A stretch of DNA of 30,257 bases, from positions 1-30,257 of the forward strand of contig CAMZLT010000178.1 in the NCBI GenBank assembly GCA_947311745.1. Direction: 5' to 3'. The position numbers and the translations under genes were made by a program. The notes below the pieces were generated by a model, which saw nothing but the letters and a program-made list of their open reading frames with translations, was not told where the DNA came from and made no database searches. Numbering within the stretch: position 1 is the first letter of the stretch; each line of letters opens with the position of its first letter. This stretch comes from an uncultured Flavobacteriaceae bacterium (GTDB taxonomy: Bacteria > Bacteroidota > Bacteroidia > Flavobacteriales > Flavobacteriaceae). Shown piece by piece: positions 24,750-30,257 of this stretch.

Positions 24750-25334
24750 TTAAAGTGCTTTTAATTTCTTATGAATTTGAAGCACTTTTTTTTGTGCTTT
24801 TTCTAAATCAATATTCGCAATAATAAAATCTGATTTTTTAATTTTTTCACTCTCTTTCCATTGGTTATTCATCCGTTCTAAAACTTGATTTTCTAAAATT
24901 TTATCTCGTTTCATTACACGTTCAATTCGTGTTTTTTTTGGTGCAGTTACCACAATAATATAATCAAAAAAATCTGCTGTTCCGTTTTCAAACAAAATAG
25001 CATTTTCTTGAATTATATAAGCTGCTTGTTGTTTTTTTATCCATCTTTTAAAATGCTGATTCACTTTAGGATGCACAACCGAAGAAACATATTGCAAAGC
25101 TTCTTTATCATTAAAAATAATATTTGCCAAAAATGGTTTGTTAAGCGTGTTATTTTTATACACTTCTTTACCAAATTTTTGTATTAATTTTCGTTTAATA
25201 ATTTTGGATTTTTGCATCAATATTTTTGCTTCCAAATCCGAAAAATAAACAGGAATACCTAAATCCATAAACATTTTTGCAATGGTAGATTTTCCGCTTC
25301 CAATTCCTCCTGTTAAACCAACAATTTTCATCAT
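24750..25334 (-). CDS. coaE: Dephospho-CoA kinase
   Basis: Phosphorylates the 3'-hydroxyl of dephospho-CoA, the last step of coenzyme A synthesis. The 194-residue protein is a normal family length. Walker A GGIGSGKST is at 9-17, and a lid/NMP-type region follows, with the conserved FSDLEAK substrate segment near 29-35 and IIVVTAPKKTRIERVMKRD in the second half. Two ATGs stand side by side at 25334 and 25331; the first overlaps the YbbR stop as ATGA, giving translational coupling. It is the last gene of the minus-strand overlapping set; convergent with the AccA frame, whose terminator lies in coaE's 3' end. Confidence 0.96.
   Translation of the reverse strand: MMKIVGLTGGIGSGKSTIAKMFMDLGIPVYFSDLEAKILMQKSKIIKRKLIQKFGKEVYKNNTLNKPFLANIIFNDKEALQYVSSVVHPKVNQHFKRWIKKQQAAYIIQENAILFENGTADFFDYIIVVTAPKKTRIERVMKRDKILENQVLERMNNQWKESEKIKKSDFIIANIDLEKAQKKVLQIHKKLKAL
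24752..24793 (+). terminator. Terminator of the EamA-AccA transcript, inside the coaE 3' end
   Basis: AAAGTGCTT (24752-24760) pairs with AAGCACTTT (24780-24788) around a 19-base loop, and the T-run continues to 24793. It starts 19 bases after the AccA stop. The left arm begins at the coaE stop codon, so the hairpin also encodes the last residues of CoaE. On the minus strand the stem is followed by only a short T-rich stretch, so any bidirectional action would be weaker. Confidence 0.75.
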
Positions 25335-26284
25335 TTCAAAATTAAATATTCAATTTTATTTGGACTTAAAACAATATCTGTAACATAAATCGATTGTTTT
25401 TTCAACTTCGGAATTAAATAATCTAGACTATCTTTTTTAGTCTCTGAATAATCACAAACTATCTTGAAATCTGAAGCAATAACTTTATCGTAATTTTTAA
25501 GACTAACTTTGTATTTTGCCGTTATTTTTTCGGTAAATGTTTTAACATGCACTCCTTTGTTATTGATTATGGTTATTGGCAACTCAATATGTCCTTCTGT
25601 AATTTTCTCTACTTTACCAATTATTTTCACCTTAGAAGCATCATAAGAAACGGAAGAGTTTTTCACCTTAATAATAGGCATTTTTTTTTCAAAATTACTA
25701 TTAACATCTTTTAACACCAATTCCGAAGTAGTAATTACATTAATAGTATCTAACACTTTTTGTTCTCCTGTTACCAAAATAGTTTTTGGTGTAATTTTTA
25801 TCTCCTCTGTTAAATAATAACCAGATTGGTAGCTTATTTTCACATTAGGTTTTACGGGTATTTTTTTAGAATTTAATGTACCAATTTTAAATACCAATAC
25901 ATTTGGACTAACATTTACTATTTCAATAGTTGAGCCTAATTGTTCCTGTAAAGACGCTTTAAAATCTTGTGAAGTAATAGATGCTTCGTTTCTATTTTTC
26001 TGTTTTAATTTACTTAAATCTATTTTTGCTTTTCTTACAAAAGACAAACCAAATAAATCAAAACCAGAACCTTTAATCACCAATTCAATTTCTTTAGTGT
26101 TTGCATCGTAAATAATTTTATCTTTTGGTGCACTTACAAAATTTAGCTTTAAAATTTTAGTGCTAGAATACTCTTTTGCTAATTTGGATAAAAACCAAAA
26201 CAAACTAGATAAAGCTAAAAATAATAAAAATAATTTTAGCTTTTTATTTTTTAAAATGGTATTTCTTCGGCTTATTACAGACAC
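25331..26284 (-). CDS. YbbR-like (CdaR-type) domain protein with N-terminal membrane anchor
   Basis: A 317-residue protein with a basic start, one hydrophobic segment at about 17-35 (LFLLFLALSSLFWFLSKL) and a long beta-rich exterior part containing YbbR-like repeats. Such repeats in Firmicutes CdaR regulate the c-di-AMP synthase CdaA, but no cyclase is in this window, and in Bacteroidetes the protein's role is not known. Its start is GTG at 26284, three bases after the stop of the binding lipoprotein gene; no ATG lies ahead of the membrane segment. It overlaps coaE by four bases (ATGA), and ybbR-coaE adjacency is a pattern I expect in Flavobacteria. Domain call good, function open. Confidence 0.8.
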   Translation of the reverse strand: MSVISRRNTILKNKKLKLFLLFLALSSLFWFLSKLAKEYSSTKILKLNFVSAPKDKIIYDANTKEIELVIKGSGFDLFGLSFVRKAKIDLSKLKQKNRNEASITSQDFKASLQEQLGSTIEIVNVSPNVLVFKIGTLNSKKIPVKPNVKISYQSGYYLTEEIKITPKTILVTGEQKVLDTINVITTSELVLKDVNSNFEKKMPIIKVKNSSVSYDASKVKIIGKVEKITEGHIELPITIINNKGVHVKTFTEKITAKYKVSLKNYDKVIASDFKIVCDYSETKKDSLDYLIPKLKKQSIYVTDIVLSPNKIEYLILK

Positions 26285-26287
26285 TTA

Positions 26288-27907
26288 CTATTTTTTTATT
26301 TGTTTCTTAACTCGTTTCAAGTTAAGTAAATTAATAGGATTAATATTAAAATTTTCTATATTTTTTTGACTAAAAACAGTTACTTCATCATAATATAACG
26401 GAACAATTGGTGCTTCGGATATAATAATTGAATCCATTTTTTGATACAGCTCATAACGTTTTTTACTGCTTATAGTAGTTATTGCTTTCTCATATAAAGC
26501 ATCAAATTTTTCATTTTTAAAATGGGTATAATTAGAGCCATTTGGTGTGAAAAATTTACTGTAATACAAAGATAAATAATTTTCGGCATCTGGATAATCG
26601 GCAACCCAACTTGCTCTAAAAATCGGTAATTCTCCTTTAGATTTCCCTTGTCTAAGCATCGAAGGTGGTAATACATCTATCGAAACTTGCAAACCAATAG
26701 TACTCATTTCTTGCTGAATATATTCGCATAGATCTAAATATTGTGCATCGGTTGCAATAGTTACTTTTGGTTCTTTATCACCTGTTTCTAAAATATATTC
26801 TTGCAATAATTGTTTTGCTTTTTTAGGTTGGTAAGTAAATCCTTTTGCGTTTGAAAAACTTGGCAACCCTTTAGGTATAAACCCATTAATTGCAGGAGTT
26901 CCGATTCCGTTACGCAAAAATTTAATCATTTTTACACGATCAAATCCGTAATTAATTACTTTTCGTAGTTTTTTATTTGCAGTAGGAAAATCAGCATTTA
27001 CCTCATTATAAAAACCTAAATATTCTGTGTTGAGATATGGTGATTTTTGTAGATTTATTTTATCTATATATTTGGCTTGCAATTGTCCTAAATCGGTTAA
27101 TATCTCATCTTTATACGATGCATCAATACTAGATAATATATCTAAATTACCTTGAATAAATTGTAAAAATTCGCTTTGTTTGTCTGGTAGAAATGTTACA
27201 GAAACTGCCTCCAAATATGGTAATTTTACACCGTTTTCTGTTTCAAAATAATTGGTATTTTTACGCAATACTAGTTTGGTATTTTCTACCCAAAGTTTTA
27301 AATAAAAAGGACCTGTTCCTATTGGATGCTCTCTAAAATTATTTTTGTAAAATGTAACTATTTCTTTTGGTACAACCGAACAATATTTCATACTTAACAA
27401 ACCTAAAAATGGCGGAAATGCCTCTTTTAAATTTATTCTAAAAACGGAATCGTTTATTGCTTTAAAGTTTTCTACATTATTCAATACCCATTTTCCTGGC
27501 GAGGCTACCTTACTATCTAACAACCGATTAAATGAATATTCAAAATCTTTTGCAATAACATTTCTTGTAGAATCTTTTCCGAAAAGGTAATGTTTATGAA
27601 AAAAAACATCGTTTCGTAAAATAAAATCTATTGTTTTTCCGTCTTTAGAAAAATGCCATTTTTTGGCAATTGCAGGTTTCACTCTTAAGCTATCGTCTAA
27701 CTGTACCAATCCGTTAAACAGATGATTCATTGGCCAAATTTCGGCTTGTTTTCTTGCAAAAGCAGGATCTAATGTACTAATATTAGAATGCTCATTGTAC
27801 TTAAAAACTTGTGATTTATCAAATAGCAGTTCCCTTTTAGTACAAGATGTAAAAAGTAAAACTAGTACAATATTTAATACGTAAATATGTTTATTCGCCA
27901 AAAGCAT
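26288..27907 (-). CDS. ABC-type solute-binding lipoprotein (SBP_bac_5, peptide/OppA-like)
   Basis: A 539-residue periplasm-facing lipoprotein. A hydrophobic signal segment (8-21) ends in FTSC with Cys22 as the acylation site. The mature part opens with the family signature ISTLDPAFARKQAEIWPMNHLFNGL and continues through the usual DppA/OppA body, with PIGTGPFYLKLWVENTKL as an internal landmark. These proteins bind oligopeptides or similar ligands and hand them to an ABC importer, yet no permease or ATPase gene is adjacent, so it is an orphan here. The ATG at 27907 overlaps the preceding ABM gene by 17 bases; no better start exists before the signal peptide. The ligand cannot be inferred. Confidence 0.9.
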   Translation of the reverse strand: MLLANKHIYVLNIVLVLLFTSCTKRELLFDKSQVFKYNEHSNISTLDPAFARKQAEIWPMNHLFNGLVQLDDSLRVKPAIAKKWHFSKDGKTIDFILRNDVFFHKHYLFGKDSTRNVIAKDFEYSFNRLLDSKVASPGKWVLNNVENFKAINDSVFRINLKEAFPPFLGLLSMKYCSVVPKEIVTFYKNNFREHPIGTGPFYLKLWVENTKLVLRKNTNYFETENGVKLPYLEAVSVTFLPDKQSEFLQFIQGNLDILSSIDASYKDEILTDLGQLQAKYIDKINLQKSPYLNTEYLGFYNEVNADFPTANKKLRKVINYGFDRVKMIKFLRNGIGTPAINGFIPKGLPSFSNAKGFTYQPKKAKQLLQEYILETGDKEPKVTIATDAQYLDLCEYIQQEMSTIGLQVSIDVLPPSMLRQGKSKGELPIFRASWVADYPDAENYLSLYYSKFFTPNGSNYTHFKNEKFDALYEKAITTISSKKRYELYQKMDSIIISEAPIVPLYYDEVTVFSQKNIENFNINPINLLNLKRVKKQIKK

Positions 27908-28211
27908 ATTCGCGTTCTACTTTACATATTTTAACTGAAAATTTTTCATACCATTTTTCTTTTCCGCCTTGTTTTGCTTCGGCATGTCGTTCGTTCATAC
28001 TCCAATTTCGAATATCCTCCATCGTTTCCCAATACGAAATCGTAACACCGTTTTTTCCTTCACGAATACTTTCTACTCCGATAAAACCTTTCTGATTTTT
28101 AACTAGTTCATTCATTTTTTTAGAAATTTCGGCATAACCATCGGTATTATCGGCAAGTTTAGATGTAAAAATTACTGCGTAATACGGATCTTTTTGTACG
28201 TGTCTTGTCAT
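27891..28211 (-). CDS. Antibiotic biosynthesis monooxygenase (ABM) domain protein
   Basis: A 106-residue single-domain protein of the dimeric ferredoxin-like fold. The features are YYAVIFTSKL near the start, the FIGVESIREGKNGVTISYWE segment (about 43-62), and the terminal NERHAEAKQGGKEKWYEKF, which is the usual ABM C-terminal helix pattern. Despite the family name, most such small stand-alone proteins are of unknown function; some degrade heme or oxidise quinones, and nothing here picks one. The gene overlaps the GNAT gene upstream by four bases (ATGA) and the lipoprotein gene downstream by 17, so it is part of one translationally coupled set. Confidence 0.82.
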   Translation of the reverse strand: MTRHVQKDPYYAVIFTSKLADNTDGYAEISKKMNELVKNQKGFIGVESIREGKNGVTISYWETMEDIRNWSMNERHAEAKQGGKEKWYEKFSVKICKVEREYAFGE

Positions 28212-28708
28212 AATTTTATTTTATATAATCGTTCTAGTAAATTTAAGTCCTCGCAAATATATTCTTTTACAAACGTAAATCCTGCTTTTTTTAAAATATA
28301 TTCAGAAGCTCTATTTTTTACTATTACCATGGCTACCAATTCTGTTTTTCCGATTCTTTTAGCATATTCTATCAATCCGATTGTCGATTCATAAGCGTAG
28401 CCGTTATTCCAATATTTTTCTAAAAAACGATAGCCAATTTCATCATTAGCATCATCATCTTTTATCAAGGCAATAATTCCTAAAAAAGAAGTGTCTTTTT
28501 TCCGTACAACAGCATATACCCAAAAATTATTATTTGGTTTATCATAAAAAGAAATTAATCGCTCTAAGTCTATATTATTTTCTTGCAAATTTTTAATTGG
28601 TGAATCTGTATAACGCATAACATTACTATTACTCTGCATAATATGAAATGCTTCTATATCGCTTGGTTTTAATTTTCGGATTTGTAATCGTTTGGTTTCA
28701 AAAATCAT
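28208..28708 (-). CDS. GNAT family N-acetyltransferase (RimJ/RimL-like)
   Basis: A 166-residue acetyl-CoA-dependent transferase. The start MIFETKRLQIRKLKPSDIEAF is the common opening of the RimJ/RimL subgroup. Motif A, the acetyl-CoA pyrophosphate loop, corresponds to EKYWNNGYAYES (97-108), following the IGYRFL strand; VKNRASEYILKKAGF (130-144) is the motif B region with its conserved Asn. The acceptor could be a ribosomal protein N-terminus, an antibiotic or a metabolite; the sequence does not tell. First gene of the minus-strand set, divergent from mtaB with only 61 bases between them and no clear TAnnTTTG box on its strand. Confidence 0.88.
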   Translation of the reverse strand: MIFETKRLQIRKLKPSDIEAFHIMQSNSNVMRYTDSPIKNLQENNIDLERLISFYDKPNNNFWVYAVVRKKDTSFLGIIALIKDDDANDEIGYRFLEKYWNNGYAYESTIGLIEYAKRIGKTELVAMVIVKNRASEYILKKAGFTFVKEYICEDLNLLERLYKIKL

Positions 28709-28742
28709 TTTATAAAATATATGCTTAATTAAATATTAACCT

Positions 28743-28750
28743 TAATTTTG
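28743..28750 (+). promoter_or_regulatory. Candidate -7 promoter box for mtaB
   Basis: TAATTTTG matches TAnnTTTG and lies 19 bases before the mtaB ATG. No TTG at -33 is visible; TTA occurs near that position. Confidence 0.45.
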
Positions 28751-28769
28751 TAGCGATAAAGATATAACA

Positions 28770-30089
28770 ATGAACGCAGATAAAAAAGTCGCATTTTACA
28801 CCTTAGGCTGTAAACTAAATTTTTCAGAAACCTCAACTATTGCAAGAAAATTTGAAACAGAAAATTTCACACGAACTGATTTTAATAAAAAAGCAGATGT
28901 ATATGTGATAAACACATGTTCGGTTACTGAAAATGCAGATAAGCGCTTCAAAACTATTGTAAAAAATGCTTTGAAACAAAACCCAGATGCGTTTATAATT
29001 GCTGTTGGTTGCTACGCACAATTAAAACCCGAAGCTTTAGCTGATGTAAATGGTGTGGATTTGGTACTTGGTGCTACCGAAAAATTTAAGGTTACTTCGT
29101 ATATAAACGACCTAACAAAAAACGCTATTGGCGAAATTCATTCCTGTGATATTGAGGATGCTAATTTTTATGAAAGCTCCTACTCTTTTGGCGATAGAAC
29201 TCGTGCTTTTTTAAAAGTACAAGATGGTTGTGATTATAAATGTACGTATTGTACTATTCCGCTTGCAAGAGGTATTTCTCGTAGCGACACCTTAGAAAAT
29301 GTATTAAAAAGTGCCAAAGAAATTTCAGAGAAAAATATTAAAGAAATTGTACTTACTGGTGTTAATATCGGCGATTATGGTAAAGGCGAATTTGGTAATA
29401 AAAAACACCAACATACTTTTTACGAATTGGTGCAAAATTTAGATACCGTTGAAGGCATAAAACGAATTCGTATTTCGTCTATTGAACCTAATCTTTTAAA
29501 AGATGAAACGATTGAATTTGTCGCAAATTCAAAAGCATTTGTTCCGCATTTTCATATTCCGTTACAAAGTGGTTCTAACGAATTACTAAAAAAAATGAAA
29601 CGTAGATATATGCGTGAAGTATATACCAATCGTGTTTCAAAAATTAAAGAAATTATGCCAAATGCTTGTATTGGTGTAGATGTAATTGTTGGTTTTCCTA
29701 GCGAAACAGATGAACTTTTTTTAGAAACCTATCGCTATTTAAATGATTTACCTATTTCGTATTTACATGTTTTTACCTATTCGGAAAGACCAAATACCGA
29801 AGCCATAGAAATGGATGGTGTTGTTCCTATCAATGTACGAAAAAAACGTAGTAAAATGCTTCGTGGTTTATCGGTAAAAAAACGTCGTGCTTTCTACGAA
29901 AGTCAAATAGGAAACACACTAAACGTACTTTTTGAAAGCGAAAATAAAGAAGGCTACATTCATGGATTTACCGAAAATTACGTAAAAATAAAATATCCTT
30001 GGAATCCTGAACTGATAAATACTATACACAAAATTAAACTTACCGAAATTAAAGAAGATGGACTGGTTGGTGGTGAGATTGAGATGTGA
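28770..30089 (+). CDS. mtaB: tRNA t6A37 methylthiotransferase MtaB
   Basis: A radical-SAM enzyme that adds a methylthio group to t6A at tRNA position 37, making ms2t6A. The 439-residue protein has three domains. The N-terminal UPF0004 domain carries Cys14, Cys50 and Cys81 for the auxiliary iron-sulfur cluster; the radical-SAM core has Cys154, Cys158 and Cys161 in GCDYKCTYC; a TRAM-like RNA-binding domain follows from about residue 375. MiaB and RimO are relatives, but the opening VAFYTLGCKLNFSE is the MtaB form. Its substrate is made by the TsaD pathway, and tsaD is in this window. The TGA stop at 30087-30089 lies inside the first degenerate unit of the heptamer array that follows. Confidence 0.93.
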   Translation: MNADKKVAFYTLGCKLNFSETSTIARKFETENFTRTDFNKKADVYVINTCSVTENADKRFKTIVKNALKQNPDAFIIAVGCYAQLKPEALADVNGVDLVLGATEKFKVTSYINDLTKNAIGEIHSCDIEDANFYESSYSFGDRTRAFLKVQDGCDYKCTYCTIPLARGISRSDTLENVLKSAKEISEKNIKEIVLTGVNIGDYGKGEFGNKKHQHTFYELVQNLDTVEGIKRIRISSIEPNLLKDETIEFVANSKAFVPHFHIPLQSGSNELLKKMKRRYMREVYTNRVSKIKEIMPNACIGVDVIVGFPSETDELFLETYRYLNDLPISYLHVFTYSERPNTEAIEMDGVVPINVRKKRSKMLRGLSVKKRRAFYESQIGNTLNVLFESENKEGYIHGFTENYVKIKYPWNPELINTIHKIKLTEIKEDGLVGGEIEM

Positions 30090-30090
30090 G

Positions 30091-30251
30091 GTGTGAGTTA
30101 TAAGTTATGAGTTATGGGTTATGAGGTGTGAGTTATGAGTTATGGGTTATGAGTTATGAGTTATGGGTTATGGGTTATGGGTTATGAGTTATGAATTATG
30201 AGTTATGAATTATGAGTTATGGGTTATGGGGTATGAGGTGTGAGTTATGAA
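30091..30251. repeat. TTATGRG heptamer tandem array, 23 units
   Basis: Twenty-three seven-base units run without a single insertion or deletion: 8 TTATGAG, 7 TTATGGG, 3 TTATGAA, 3 GTGTGAG, 1 TTATAAG and 1 GTATGAG. A further related unit, ATGTGAG, at 30084-30090 contains the mtaB stop. Variation is by substitution only, and GTGTGAG recurs at units 1, 6 and 22, which suggests block duplication. The array ends six bases before the window's edge. No gene is seen in this stretch. Confidence 0.95.
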
Positions 30252-30257
30252 TGAAAA

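Noticed and set aside
25331..26284. YbbR-like protein as a c-di-AMP cyclase regulator (CdaR)
   Set aside because: No cdaA or glmM is adjacent; only the repeat domain is supported, so the specific role was not assigned.
30091..30251. Heptamer array as CRISPR or telomere-like repeat
   Set aside because: Units are 7 bases with no spacers, so it is not CRISPR; it directly follows a gene inside a chromosome-like region, with no terminal structure to suggest a telomere.

Overview
The window looks like chromosome from a low-GC member of the Bacteroidetes, most likely a Flavobacteriaceae species. The evidence is the AT-rich sequence, start codons preceded by A-rich leaders rather than Shine-Dalgarno motifs, several TAnnTTTG (-7) promoter boxes with a TTG about 19-22 nt upstream, and protein types typical of that group (long urocanase, RecQ with a late zinc cluster, YbbR-CoaE pair). 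Twenty-four genes are packed tightly. No tRNA, rRNA, CRISPR array, transposase or gene-free stretch over 300 bases was seen; the largest gaps are about 165-182 bases.

Region by region. 80-3931 (+): a small P-loop ATPase, recQ, fmt (overlapping recQ by 20 bases), then an HU gene with its own clear promoter and terminator. 4030-6420 (-): a DUF1697 protein, proline dehydrogenase and folE. 6453-11287 (-): a restriction-modification pair resembling Type III, with res transcribed before mod (reverse of the textbook order). 11401-16160 (-): the histidine-degradation genes hutH-hutU-hutI behind one good promoter. 16326-24732 (+): dnaK with an unusual upstream control region, tsaD, ychF, tgt, an LptF/LptG-type permease, and an open frame joining a drug/metabolite transporter (EamA) to the acetyl-CoA carboxylase subunit AccA. 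24750-28708 (-): a tightly overlapping set, GNAT acetyltransferase, ABM-domain protein, orphan peptide-type binding lipoprotein, YbbR-like protein, coaE. 28770-30089 (+): mtaB, whose stop codon runs directly into 23 exact-length heptamer repeats at the window's end.

How the genes fit together: three tRNA-modification enzymes are present. TsaD (t6A37) makes the substrate that MtaB later methylthiolates; Tgt is the queuine-family transglycosylase. Proline dehydrogenase and the Hut enzymes both feed carbon toward glutamate. The res-mod pair sits between these catabolic genes and is the one clearly accessory element.

The strongest leads are: (1) the EamA-AccA in-frame fusion, whose continuity depends on a run of eight A's where either a one-base insertion or deletion would restore a stop; (2) the reversed res-mod locus; (3) the dnaK upstream region with a TGACA-N3-TGTCA palindrome and a sigma-54-like TGGCAT-N5-TTGAC element; (4) the TTATGRG heptamer array starting at the mtaB stop codon; (5) a Tgt lacking the usual zinc-binding cysteines. 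No wholly new multi-gene defence or metabolic system is evident.
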